This document shows, piece by piece, positions 25,685-35,324 of a stretch of DNA of 64,000 nucleotides. Origin of the DNA: Cognatitamlana sp035818475 (GTDB lineage Bacteria; Bacteroidota; Bacteroidia; Flavobacteriales; Flavobacteriaceae); NCBI RefSeq assembly GCF_035818475.1, contig NZ_JAYMGV010000005.1, positions 143,401 through 207,400 on the forward strand. Direction: 5' to 3'. The notes under the pieces were generated by a model that saw only the letters and a list, made by a program, of their open reading frames with translations, did not search any database and was not told where the DNA came from. The first letter of the stretch is position 1. Every line of letters starts with the position of its first letter. The position numbers were made by a program, and so were the translations under genes.

Positions 25685-27628
25685 TTAGTTTATTTCACAA
25701 TATCTGATTTCAGGTCCAATTTTAGAAAGGACTCCTTTTAACCATTCTGGACCAACATCATCATAATCCAGAGGTCGATTATCGTTTGAATATTCTCCAA
25801 AACCAGAAAGGTTTATATTTAAAACTCCTGGTAGCAACCGTCCCTGGTGTTTTACCGGCACCAGTTTCCCCTCGCACAAGTCTGAAATACTATATGGAAA
25901 GGTTGGAATATCCTTTATCTTTAGCTTTTCTCGTTTTACATTTGGGTTTACATATAAACCTGCTTTATTCTTTTTAAGCTCGGATAATTTCATATGCTCA
26001 ACACCAGGCAGGTCAACCGGCTCATTTGTTAATTCACTCTCCTCAATAGTTTTAAGTTGCACTGGAGTCATCAAATGCCATTGTGGATTGGTTTTGTAGT
26101 GTTTAGCCAAAGTAGCATCTCCTACTGCATAATTTCCAATCCAATCATTCTCATCAATCATTTCTCCATATAAATATTGAATGTGATAAGCATCTACCGC
26201 CTTACTACTCGTATTTATAAATGTATTTCCTTTAAAAAGGTTACCATAAATGGTTGCATATGCATATTCAACTCCTTTAGAACTTGTTTTTAATTGAAAT
26301 CTTCGGTCTTTACTACTTCTTAAATTGATTGCACTAGCATAAGGGCTCCAGGCCTCAAAGGTATTGTAAGCAATTACTCCGTGGACAAATGAATCATGCC
26401 CGGTACCAATACCTTCACGCCCGGAAGTCATTGCCAAACCTGCATTTTTATTAACTCTAAAATAATTACCAACAACGGTATGCAATTGTCCCCAACCTAC
26501 AATTTGTCCTGCCCCTCCTTCTTTAAAAGGTGCTTCAGACATAAAGTAGTTGTCAATAATTACTTCTTGCGATCCAGCACGCAAACTAAGTTGACCTCTA
26601 TCGTTGTAAAAAGTATTATTGTAATATATGTTCTGGCCTACTTTACTGCATACTCGTTCTGTATCTCCTTTACGATTTCCTTCAACCAGATTCCCATCAA
26701 AAACCACACTTCCGTATGCATAGTATTTTTTACGATATTTTTGGGGAATTAGTGCAATTACCTCTTGCCATGATTCGAAATTCTTTTTATATTTTTCTTC
26801 TATAATGTTTAATTCTTTTTTTGCATTACTGTATTTTTTGAAATTAGCAAAAAAGTTAATTTCTCTTAAATCGAATTTTTCGCCATAGTGCCCCCACCTT
26901 GAGATGGAACCTCCGTAAATTCCAAAGTAATTGTTATCTACACGAGCATACATGGGTTGCCCCGCATCTGCAATGGCATCCGGGTAATTTTTTAATATAT
27001 CGACATAGTCGTTGTCTTTTTCAAAAAACCGCGCACGTTTCTCGTTATGTTTAAACAATACGTGACTGGGAAATGTATTATTGATACCTAGAAACTGTCC
27101 ATCAATAATTCTTTTATCTGAAACAAAACTGCAATGATCAATTCGAGTATATTGAGGAAAGCCATTAGGCCCAAACTCAGCAGAGATATAACGCCCTTTC
27201 CCAACGTCTTCCGGATAGAAATTATGAAAGGCACATTCAGTGATACGAACATAATCTCCATATATCACAATCACATTATATTGAGCAGGATGTGTGATGG
27301 TATATAGCTCGTCGGTATGCTGACCATCTTTAAAAAATAAGCCTTTTATAATCCAATGTCTTCCATACACATAGAATCCTGATTTACCGGTAAAAACTGC
27401 CTTGCCCGGATGCTTTGCTTCAATGATTATTGGTTGTTCTTTGGTTCCGTTGTTTCTTAAGTAATATACCATATCGGCATAATCACCATCCGCTAAGATT
27501 ATCCTATCTCCAGCTTTTACCTTTGAAATGGTTTCTTTTAATTCTTTTGCTGTACTTACAGGTATATCTGTTGCCATAAGCTGTACTGTAAACAGAACAC
27601 CTAATAGAATTGATAAACTTTGTTTCAT
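25685..27628 (-). CDS. Divergent PL6-like parallel beta-helix enzyme (copy 1)
   Basis: A 647-residue protein with a signal peptide (residues 1-19, VQLMA) and a right-handed beta-helix. The first 240 residues follow PL6 closely (KAGDRIILADGDY, LRNNGTKEQPI, TRIDHCSF). The general base/acid pair Lys329 (CSKVGQN) and Arg350 (LSLRAGS) is kept, but the calcium-binding Asn of chondroitinase B is replaced, the His after the Arg is Ala, and the Glu333 counterpart is not seen. A stretch of about 65 residues (roughly 245-310) is inserted before the active-site strands. It is probably a lyase on a uronic-acid polymer, perhaps with a new specificity. It is a tandem paralogue of the next entry, 15 bases away. 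Confidence 0.85.
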   Translation of the reverse strand: MKQSLSILLGVLFTVQLMATDIPVSTAKELKETISKVKAGDRIILADGDYADMVYYLRNNGTKEQPIIIEAKHPGKAVFTGKSGFYVYGRHWIIKGLFFKDGQHTDELYTITHPAQYNVIVIYGDYVRITECAFHNFYPEDVGKGRYISAEFGPNGFPQYTRIDHCSFVSDKRIIDGQFLGINNTFPSHVLFKHNEKRARFFEKDNDYVDILKNYPDAIADAGQPMYARVDNNYFGIYGGSISRWGHYGEKFDLREINFFANFKKYSNAKKELNIIEEKYKKNFESWQEVIALIPQKYRKKYYAYGSVVFDGNLVEGNRKGDTERVCSKVGQNIYYNNTFYNDRGQLSLRAGSQEVIIDNYFMSEAPFKEGGAGQIVGWGQLHTVVGNYFRVNKNAGLAMTSGREGIGTGHDSFVHGVIAYNTFEAWSPYASAINLRSSKDRRFQLKTSSKGVEYAYATIYGNLFKGNTFINTSSKAVDAYHIQYLYGEMIDENDWIGNYAVGDATLAKHYKTNPQWHLMTPVQLKTIEESELTNEPVDLPGVEHMKLSELKKNKAGLYVNPNVKREKLKIKDIPTFPYSISDLCEGKLVPVKHQGRLLPGVLNINLSGFGEYSNDNRPLDYDDVGPEWLKGVLSKIGPEIRYCEIN

Positions 27629-27643
27629 TTATTAACTTTTTAA

Positions 27644-29584
27644 TTAATTTAACCTTTTTTTATTCCTGATATCAGAACCAATTTTAGTTAGTGTTCCCTT
27701 TAACCATTTCGGACCAACATCATTATAATCCAATGGGCGGTTTTTATTAAGGCATTCTCCAAAATCTGAGAGATCTAAATCTTCAATACCAGGTAGTAGC
27801 TGCCCTTTATATTTAACAGGAACTAGTTTACCTTCACACAAATCTGAAATACTATATGGAAAAGTCGCTAAATCCCTCACCTTTAATTTTTCACGTTTTA
27901 CATTTGGGTTTATATATAAACTTGCTTCATTCTTAGAAAGCTCTTTGAAATTCATTTTTTCAACACCTGAAAACCCCTCTAATATTTGGTTGGTCATTTC
28001 TAGTTCTTCTATTTTTTTCAATTGTTCACGTGGCATCGTATGCCATTTAGGATTAATTCTATAGCGTTTAGCTAAAGGGGCACCCACAGTGTAGTTGTCG
28101 ACCCAATCATTTTCACCAATCATCTCGTCATACAAGTAATTCCATTGGTAGACATTTTCCTCAATATTGTTATGGATAAAGGTATTTCCTTTAAAAAGAT
28201 TATCATAAATCGTGGTATAAGCAAATTCCCTATTACTGGATTTTAGATTTTGTCTACGATCATATTTACTTCGCATATCAATGGCGTACGCATCAGGATT
28301 GAGAGACTCAAAAGTATTGTAAGCTACTATCCCATGTGCGAATGTATCGTGTCCGGTGTCGCGCCCATCGCGCCCTGAAGTAAGAGCCATACCTGCCCGC
28401 TTATTAACCCTAAAATAGTTACCAACCACGGTATGTAATTGCCCCCATGCTACAATTTGTCCGGTAACTGCATCTTGATAAGAATCATCTGATAAAAAAT
28501 AATTATTAATAACAACTTCTTGAGACCCTCCACGTAAACTTAACTGACCTCGATCATTGTAGAAAGTATTATTGTAATATATGTTTTGCCCAACTTTACT
28601 ACATACACGCTCTGCATCGCCGTCACGATTTCCTTCAACCAGGTTTCCATCAAAAACAACACCTCCCCATGCACGGTATTTTTTCCTATGCTCTCTTGGA
28701 ATCAATTCAAGTACTTCGTTCCAAACATAAGCACCCTTACGATATTTTCCTTCTATCAGATTAAGCGATTCTTTGGATTTCTGATATTTCTTAAAATTGC
28801 TTATAAAACCACCTTCTCTTAAATCGAAATCGTCACCAAAGTGGCCCCATCTTGAGATAGAGCCTCCATAAATACCAAAGTAATTATGATCAACTCTACA
28901 AAACAACGGCTGTCCGGCATCTGCAATAGCATTTGGATAATTTCTTAAAATGTCGGTATAATCATTATCTTTCTCAAAAAACGGCGCACGTTTCTTGTTA
29001 TGTTTAAACAATAAGTGACTGGGAAATGTATTATTGATTCCTAGAAATTGCCCATTAATAATTCTTTCATCAGAGATAAAACTGCAATGATCAATTCGGG
29101 TATATTGAGGAAAGCCGTTAGGCCCAAACTCAGCAGAGATATAGCGCCCTTTCCCAACGTCTCCCGGATAGAAATTATGAAATGCACACTCAGTAATACG
29201 AACATAATCACCATATATTACCATCACATTATATTGTGCTGGATGCGTGATGGTGTATAATTCATCGGTATGCATACCATCTTTAAATAATAATCCTTTA
29301 ATTACCCAATGACTCCCGTAAACATAAAATCCTGATTTTCCAGAAAAAACAGCTTTCCCTAGATTTTTAGCTTCAATAGTTATAGGCTGGGTTTTGGTTC
29401 CATTATTTCGTAAGTAATATACCATATCGGAATAATTACCATCTGCTAATAATATTCGATCTCCTGCTTTTACATCTACAATAGTTTCTTTTAATTCTTT
29501 TACAGAACCTACTGTTATATCTTTAGCCATTAATGGTATTGAGAACAGAATTCCCAACATTATAATTACATTTTGTTTTTTCAT
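27644..29584 (-). CDS. Divergent PL6-like parallel beta-helix enzyme (copy 2)
   Basis: A 646-residue protein, similar over its whole length to the neighbour at 25685-27628, with the same signal peptide type (SIPLMA), beta-helix core and inserted stretch. The active-site line reads ERVCSKVGQNIYYNN and SLRGGSQ, so Lys and Arg are kept and the His is Gly here. The two copies differ most in the segment after the insertion and at the C-terminus (ending RNKKRLN). Both end in a region with PYSISDLCEGKLVPVK and DVGPKWLKG, like the end of chondroitinase B (DVGPDDL, EIPGTY). Probably a uronic-acid lyase in the periplasm or at the surface. Confidence 0.85.
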   Translation of the reverse strand: MKKQNVIIMLGILFSIPLMAKDITVGSVKELKETIVDVKAGDRILLADGNYSDMVYYLRNNGTKTQPITIEAKNLGKAVFSGKSGFYVYGSHWVIKGLLFKDGMHTDELYTITHPAQYNVMVIYGDYVRITECAFHNFYPGDVGKGRYISAEFGPNGFPQYTRIDHCSFISDERIINGQFLGINNTFPSHLLFKHNKKRAPFFEKDNDYTDILRNYPNAIADAGQPLFCRVDHNYFGIYGGSISRWGHFGDDFDLREGGFISNFKKYQKSKESLNLIEGKYRKGAYVWNEVLELIPREHRKKYRAWGGVVFDGNLVEGNRDGDAERVCSKVGQNIYYNNTFYNDRGQLSLRGGSQEVVINNYFLSDDSYQDAVTGQIVAWGQLHTVVGNYFRVNKRAGMALTSGRDGRDTGHDTFAHGIVAYNTFESLNPDAYAIDMRSKYDRRQNLKSSNREFAYTTIYDNLFKGNTFIHNNIEENVYQWNYLYDEMIGENDWVDNYTVGAPLAKRYRINPKWHTMPREQLKKIEELEMTNQILEGFSGVEKMNFKELSKNEASLYINPNVKREKLKVRDLATFPYSISDLCEGKLVPVKYKGQLLPGIEDLDLSDFGECLNKNRPLDYNDVGPKWLKGTLTKIGSDIRNKKRLN

Positions 29585-29718
29585 ATTTCTACATTCAATT
29601 TATCACTTTATGTAATGTTATTAATCATATCCTTTATATTAACTCAAAACAACCAATCATTGCTTTTGTTAAAATATTTTTTTCATTTTTTTAACACGGA
29701 TATGGTAGTTATACTTGT

Positions 29719-31026
29719 TTATTCAAACTCGACCTCGATAACAGTTGCAATTTCGTCTGGACAGTGTGCTGGTAGATTTAATCGGAGTTCGATACCCACA
29801 CGCCAGTTTTCTAATTGTTGTTTAGGCTTACTTAATAAGCGTACACTCTTTACTTTTTTACGCTTCCAATGGTCTAACCTTATATTTAATTCTTTTCTTG
29901 GATATTCAAAGATGTGTAAGAACATTTTCTTTTCGCCTTGCACGGTAATTCGACCCCATGGCATCATACCAATAGGGCTAGCACTTGTACCATAAATAGC
30001 TTCTCCATTTACTTGCATCCATTGGCCTACTTTTTTTAATACATCGGTGCTACCTTCAGGTATAAGTCCTTCTCCAGTTGGCCCAACATTTAGAGTTAAA
30101 TTACCACCACGACTTGCTATTTCAATTAAGGTGCGAATAATTTCTCTTGGAGATTTCCAATTATCATCATTCTTTTTATATCCCCAAGTATTATTCATGG
30201 TTAACACCGTTTCCCAACAATCGTCTTCTTTTAATGTAGACGTAGGTATGGCAGGTATATTTTGTTCTGGAGTAATATAATCTCCAATAATATTTTTAGG
30301 TTTCCCTAGTCTGTCGTTAATTATAATGTTTGGATTCATTTTATATATATAATCGTAAACATCTTTACCCATATCTGCAGTCCACCAAGACTCCCAAAAA
30401 CCATCAAACCAAACCATTCCTATTTCACCATAATCCCCAGAAAGCAATTCTTTTAATTGGGGTTTCATATAATTTTGCACATAATTACTAAAATCTTGTT
30501 TGGAATCTCGATGGCGATAAGAAACATCTTTATGATGCCAATCGATAATAGAATAATACAAACATAATTTTACATCGTGTTTTTTACAGGCAAGTTGAAG
30601 TTCTTTAATTATATCCTTTTTATAAGGAGAACTCATTATATCATATTTGGTTACTTTAGAATCAAAAAGACTAAATCCATCATGGTGTTTTGTAGTAATA
30701 AGCAGATATTTCATTCCTGCATCTTTAGCAGTTTTTGCCCATTGTTCTGCTTCAAACTTTATTGGGTTAAACTCTTTTACCAATGCTTCATATTTATCTG
30801 TAGGTAAATTTGCTCTTTTATATGCCCATTCTCCTATTCCTGGGATTTCTTTTCCTTCGAATTCTCCTGCTAAAATGGAATATAACCCCCAATGAATGAA
30901 CATTCCAAATTTTGCTTCCTGAAACCATGTAAGGTCTTTTTTTCCTTTTTCCGGATAATGAGGTTTCTGGGCAAAACTTCCTAAGTATATAATGAACACC
31001 AATATGGTTATTATCGTTCTTTTCAT
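29719..31026 (-). CDS. GH29 alpha-L-fucosidase
   Basis: The protein has 435 residues from the ATG at 31026, which begins the signal peptide KRTIITILVFIIYLGSFAQ; the frame extends upstream to 31068. The catalytic nucleophile is Asp208 in GMVWFDGFW, and the GH29 substrate pocket motifs FGMFIHWGLYS and LLITTKHHDGFSLFDS are intact. GH29 enzymes are retaining exo-alpha-L-fucosidases. The Trp-rich segment after the nucleophile (ESWWTADMG) is intact. A C-terminal beta-sandwich of about 90 residues follows. It lies between the PL8-type lyase and the divergent PL6 pair and would cut fucose branches off the sulfated chain after desulfation. Confidence 0.95.
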   Translation of the reverse strand: MKRTIITILVFIIYLGSFAQKPHYPEKGKKDLTWFQEAKFGMFIHWGLYSILAGEFEGKEIPGIGEWAYKRANLPTDKYEALVKEFNPIKFEAEQWAKTAKDAGMKYLLITTKHHDGFSLFDSKVTKYDIMSSPYKKDIIKELQLACKKHDVKLCLYYSIIDWHHKDVSYRHRDSKQDFSNYVQNYMKPQLKELLSGDYGEIGMVWFDGFWESWWTADMGKDVYDYIYKMNPNIIINDRLGKPKNIIGDYITPEQNIPAIPTSTLKEDDCWETVLTMNNTWGYKKNDDNWKSPREIIRTLIEIASRGGNLTLNVGPTGEGLIPEGSTDVLKKVGQWMQVNGEAIYGTSASPIGMMPWGRITVQGEKKMFLHIFEYPRKELNIRLDHWKRKKVKSVRLLSKPKQQLENWRVGIELRLNLPAHCPDEIATVIEVEFE

Positions 31027-31057
31027 ATGTTTTACATTTATTTCTTTAATGATCATA

Positions 31058-31081
31058 TTCGACTTCACTCAGTTCTACAGG
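31058..31081. repeat. Short dispersed repeat remnant
   Basis: The string TTCGACTTCACTCAGT followed by ACAGG resembles the segment at 47224-47247. Pieces of this CTTCGACT..GCTCAG type are scattered in many flavobacterial genomes between genes. Here it lies between the GH29 and PL8 genes. Confidence 0.4.
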
Positions 31082-31118
31082 TATGTAATCTTTGATGATC
31101 ACATCGGTTTCTTTTTCT

Positions 31119-33524
31119 CTACAAAATTTTAAATTCATAAACCATCGACTCTCCTTCATATCCTCTTTCAGATGATGCCGGGATAGCAATTATAGATTGT
31201 TTATTATCTTCTATATAGGCTGCATTTTTTCCTGAAATATTCCCGCTAAATCCTATTTGAAATGCCGCATTACCTGCTAATGTAACATCATTGCTAAGTT
31301 TATTCTTGTATGGATTTGATAGGCTTACAATTAATTTGCCTCCTTGTTTTCTCATCGTTCCTATTATTGGGCCAAACGATTCTATTTCTCCAAACTCAGG
31401 TATATTAATCTTTCCGGCTTTACGAAAAGCAAATGCAGCGATTTGTTTTTCTTTATCATGTACTAATTGGATAGCTTCTGTATTCTTTACAATAGCATAT
31501 TTTGAAACAAGCTTTTCATTCATATCATTAAGTGTTACAGATGGAAATGCCATATACTGCGCTTTATCTTTTTCTGGATTTTTACCATGATTGATTGTCA
31601 ACAAAAATGTATTATGTGAAAATTTTTCTTTATTATTATGTGGCAACACATCTGCAACTTTTCCTGATCTATTTTCTACAAGGAGTTTTATAGTTTTATT
31701 CTCTCCTTTCTTAACCGGTATTACATAGCCAATACCATCATGCCATACCCAACTTGTTTTGTTTAACTTGAATGATTTATTATGTGGTAAGTCTTTTTCT
31801 TTAAAAATCATTTTCACTCCATTTATATAAGCCACCACATCACCTTTTAATTCCCTATTATCTAAAGAAGTCCAAACTTCTTTATTTTTTCCTGCACTTA
31901 TGCGTTCAATACTAGTTGTTAATCCAACAACTCCTTCATTAAAAAAGAAAGCAGCTTTTTTAGCTTTTACAGTCCCCACTTTAGTGTTTGCATGCTCCAT
32001 ATCAAAGGCAAAAACCCCAAACTTACCATCTGATGATCCATTACAAAATCCAGAATCTCCATTAGAATTCTTATTCAACAAATCTGTATAGGGTAGCTGT
32101 TCGGCTGTTATTCCAGGAAGTGCAGTCCATCTAAGTGCAGGTCTTACGTTCCAATATTCATCACCTCGCTGTAAAATGGCAGTGTGCCCACTAGACAAAT
32201 GAAAATTCTGATCCCATTCACTAGTTACAGTTTTCTTACTTAAACCTCTATATCCTATATACCAACCAGGTCTTCGGTGTAACATATATTCCCAGTTCCA
32301 ATACAAAACATTGGCACTTAAAGCTTTATCATGAGTGCCATTTTTCACCCTTTCCCTTAAAGCTATTATCTCGTCATAATAGTTCATGGTATCTTTATCC
32401 AATGTCAGAACCTGATCTATTTGCTTTAATAAAGTTTCAGGTTGTACACGTGCTTTCCCTTTCTTTAATTGACAGGCATGTTTGCCCCCTACAATAGCAA
32501 GATCAAACCATTCTTTATTATATATTACGTACTGCCACTTTTTAATTAATTGCTCTTCGTAAGTTTTGTAGTGTACTTTTTTAAATTCTACCGGCGTTCC
32601 TTCAAGAAGTTTTAATAATGTAACACTTCCTTCGTAATCTCCATGGCCATATGGTAAACAGTAAGGTTGTTTATTATGATGCCAAAAACCTCCATCAGTA
32701 AGTGTACCCATTCCTCCGGCATAATCATTTCCGGGATCGTATTCAAAACCATCATAAAAATGGTATTTCATTTGATTTAAAGCCATTATACCATATAACT
32801 TATATTTAACAAGGTAATGAACAATTATCTGGTTAAACCTACTTTGCCAATTCACACCCCTGTTTTGAGCTCCAACCGCAGGTTCTATTAAATGATCTGT
32901 ATAATCTGAAATACGGGTCATCAATTCTCTTAGTACATAATTCCCTTGTTTTTTTTCCTTATAATATAAAGGCAAAAGATTCATTAAGGTACGATCCAAT
33001 TCTGCCAATATGGGAGTTCCTAACCTCTTTGCTTCATATACTCCAAAACGCATAGTTACACGCCAATAAGGTCTTTCAGGCACATAATTATTCATATACC
33101 ATGTTAATCCGTTTATTACACGTTTACTTAACAGATTGTTTTTCATGCCCTCTTGTCTCCATTTACAACTCAAAGCGTATAGTTTTCTTAAAAAGCGATG
33201 ATGCTCCATATACTTATCAGCTTCGATATTATCAGGGTGCGGAAGGATTTTGCTTTTTAACACTTCAGGATTAACATCTACTTTTTCAAGTCCAGATTTA
33301 TAACTTCCATCATCATTAATATCTTCAAGAATTTTATTATAATCAATATTTATTAATACTGATTCTGGATTTTTCCCTGTAGTTCTGACTAAAAAAGGTT
33401 CTCCTTCAATACATTTATTAGCTACTTCTTCAAATAACCTTTCTAGTTTTTCCAACTCAGCAGTTTGCGCCATCGAGCTTCCTGTTATTAAAAAAACTAA
33501 TACAACTAATTTTAAACACTTCAT
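31119..33524 (-). CDS. PL8-type lyase (chondroitin AC / hyaluronate lyase family)
   Basis: The protein has about 801 residues from the ATG at 33524, start of the signal peptide CLKLVVLVFLITGSSMAQ. An all-helical toroid domain spans residues about 25-385, followed by a beta-sandwich domain to the end, the layout of PL8. Likely catalytic residues are Asn221 (GAQNRG), His283 (TDGGFWHH) and Tyr292 (CLPYGHG), nine residues after the His as in Flavobacterium chondroitinase AC; Arg residues in HRRPGWYIGYRG complete the site. It should cleave GlcA- or IdoA-containing glycosaminoglycan by beta-elimination. Sequence is divergent from the textbook PL8 (GGFWHH instead of GSF.QH), so the exact polymer is open. 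Confidence 0.8.
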   Translation of the reverse strand: MKCLKLVVLVFLITGSSMAQTAELEKLERLFEEVANKCIEGEPFLVRTTGKNPESVLINIDYNKILEDINDDGSYKSGLEKVDVNPEVLKSKILPHPDNIEADKYMEHHRFLRKLYALSCKWRQEGMKNNLLSKRVINGLTWYMNNYVPERPYWRVTMRFGVYEAKRLGTPILAELDRTLMNLLPLYYKEKKQGNYVLRELMTRISDYTDHLIEPAVGAQNRGVNWQSRFNQIIVHYLVKYKLYGIMALNQMKYHFYDGFEYDPGNDYAGGMGTLTDGGFWHHNKQPYCLPYGHGDYEGSVTLLKLLEGTPVEFKKVHYKTYEEQLIKKWQYVIYNKEWFDLAIVGGKHACQLKKGKARVQPETLLKQIDQVLTLDKDTMNYYDEIIALRERVKNGTHDKALSANVLYWNWEYMLHRRPGWYIGYRGLSKKTVTSEWDQNFHLSSGHTAILQRGDEYWNVRPALRWTALPGITAEQLPYTDLLNKNSNGDSGFCNGSSDGKFGVFAFDMEHANTKVGTVKAKKAAFFFNEGVVGLTTSIERISAGKNKEVWTSLDNRELKGDVVAYINGVKMIFKEKDLPHNKSFKLNKTSWVWHDGIGYVIPVKKGENKTIKLLVENRSGKVADVLPHNNKEKFSHNTFLLTINHGKNPEKDKAQYMAFPSVTLNDMNEKLVSKYAIVKNTEAIQLVHDKEKQIAAFAFRKAGKINIPEFGEIESFGPIIGTMRKQGGKLIVSLSNPYKNKLSNDVTLAGNAAFQIGFSGNISGKNAAYIEDNKQSIIAIPASSERGYEGESMVYEFKIL

Positions 33525-33713
33525 AATTTTATTTATCCTTTTGGTTTGTTGGAAAACCAATTTTCTTATTTACAAAACTAAGTACAGTACAAATAACTTC
33601 TTTTGATTACTACTAAAGTTTTAAAAAACATTCATTTTATACCAATATTCATTCATTCTATAAAATCTATATTTCTTTTATGTACATTGTGTTCTCATCC
33701 ATTATAATATAAA

Positions 33714-35207
33714 ATGAAACGAATACCTTTACTTATTATCGTATGTTTATTGGTCATATCATGTGACAAAAAAGAAAACTCTAAAACCATACCAGAGAAA
33801 CCTAATATTCTTTTTATTTCCATAGATGATTTAAATAATTGGCCTGGTTTTTTAGGTAATTCCCCAAATGCTCATACTCCAAATATGGATAAACTTGCCG
33901 CCAGTGGCATGGCTTTTAAAAATGCGCATTGTCAAGCTCCAATATGCGCTCCGTCAAGAACATCGGTCTTTACAGGATTACATCCTCACACCACAGGCTT
34001 ATATTACCAGTTTAATGATAAGGATATTAGAAATAGTAGTGAAGCTGCAAAAAATAGCATATTCATGCCAGACTATTTTGAAAAATATGGTTATAAAACA
34101 TTAGGTGTTGGTAAAATATTTCATAATGGTGATAAACTGTCTGTATTTGAAGAGCATGGTGATGTTTTCCCTAAAATGAGTTTTGGTCCATACCTTGAGA
34201 AGCGTGCAAACTACGACTGTAGATGGTTTTCAGATATACGAAGAACAGGTACCGATTGGGGCCCTATGGAGTTACCGGATTCTGACATGTCTGATTATAA
34301 AATAGCTGATTGGACCGTTAAAAAATTAAAAGAAGATCATGATAAACCATTCTTTATGGCTGTTGGGTTTATTCGACCACACACACCATGGTATGTCCCT
34401 CAAAAATGGTTTGATATGTTTGATCTGGATTCTATTGAAACACCTCCTTACTTATCTAATGATTTAGACGATGTTCCTGAAATATCACGACAAATGCATG
34501 ATATGCCAGCAATGCCCAGAACAGAATGGCTAATCAAAGAAGATAAATGGAAAAACATGGTAAGAGCATATCTTGCCAGTATGGCATTTGTTGATTACCA
34601 ATTAGGAAAAGTACTTACTGCCCTTGAAGAAAGTAAATACAAAGATAACACCATAATTGTTTTATGGTCTGACCATGGTTACCATTTAGGAGAAAAAGGC
34701 CGTACATGCAAACATTCTCTTTGGAGGCCAGCCACCAATGTACCACTGGTTTTTGCCGGTCCTAACATAAAAAAAAGCAGTACCACAAATCAAGCTGTGG
34801 GGCTTATAGACCTTTATCCTACTTTACTAGAAATGTGCAATTTACCCAAAAACACTACCAATGAAGGACATAGCATAGTGCCCCTTATTAATAATCCTGA
34901 ACAAAACTGGGAATACCCCGCGATAACTTCTTATGGACACAAAAATGTTTCTTTATATAAAGATGCTTATCACTTTATCCATTATACCGATGGTAGTGGA
35001 GAGTTATATAATATTGAAGACGATCCCAATGAATGGAAGAACCTTTATAATGACCTTGCTTACTCTGAAGTTATAACTGATTTTAAAGCATTATTACCTA
35101 AAACCTATGCACCTATGGCTCCATCAAACAAGATAAATGCGAATCCGTTAATTGATAAAATACTTTTAGAATTTGGTATAGACACACCAACTGCAAAAAA
35201 GAATTAA
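33714..35207 (+). CDS. Iduronate-2-sulfatase-like sulfatase (S1 family), lipoprotein
   Basis: Sulfatase of 497 residues with lipobox LVISC (Cys17). The catalytic cysteine is Cys78 in QAPICAPSRTSVFTG, a perfect CxPSR. The segments FISIDDLNNWPGF, MPDYFEKYGYKTLGVGKIFH and WSDHGYHLGEKGRTCKHSLW are the pattern of the iduronate-2-sulfatase group. This fits removal of 2-O-sulfate from uronic acid after lyase action on dermatan-type chains. It is the only plus-strand gene of the PUL and is divergent from the PL8 gene across a 190-base region that holds repeated ATTCATTC strings. Confidence 0.9.
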   Translation: MKRIPLLIIVCLLVISCDKKENSKTIPEKPNILFISIDDLNNWPGFLGNSPNAHTPNMDKLAASGMAFKNAHCQAPICAPSRTSVFTGLHPHTTGLYYQFNDKDIRNSSEAAKNSIFMPDYFEKYGYKTLGVGKIFHNGDKLSVFEEHGDVFPKMSFGPYLEKRANYDCRWFSDIRRTGTDWGPMELPDSDMSDYKIADWTVKKLKEDHDKPFFMAVGFIRPHTPWYVPQKWFDMFDLDSIETPPYLSNDLDDVPEISRQMHDMPAMPRTEWLIKEDKWKNMVRAYLASMAFVDYQLGKVLTALEESKYKDNTIIVLWSDHGYHLGEKGRTCKHSLWRPATNVPLVFAGPNIKKSSTTNQAVGLIDLYPTLLEMCNLPKNTTNEGHSIVPLINNPEQNWEYPAITSYGHKNVSLYKDAYHFIHYTDGSGELYNIEDDPNEWKNLYNDLAYSEVITDFKALLPKTYAPMAPSNKINANPLIDKILLEFGIDTPTAKKN

Positions 35208-35261
35208 TTTGACTAACTCCTTATAATCCTTATAGTTTTTTTAATTAAGATTAAAATTACC

Positions 35262-35299
35262 AAATCACAGAACAACAGTGTTTGTTCTGTGATTTTCTT
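35262..35299. terminator. Bidirectional terminator between convergent genes
   Basis: AAATCACAGAACAA (35262-35275) pairs perfectly with TTGTTCTGTGATTT (35282-35295) with a six-base loop, with T-runs to the right and A-rich DNA to the left. It serves both the sulfatase gene and the convergent hybrid regulator gene. Confidence 0.88.
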
Positions 35300-35324
35300 T
35301 TTATAATATTTTGGACTAATGTGG

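Noticed and set aside
26396..26752. Antisense open frame in the first divergent PL6 gene
   Set aside because: It mirrors the beta-helix coding text; a similar shadow occurs in the paralogue, as expected from shared codons, and has no start signal.
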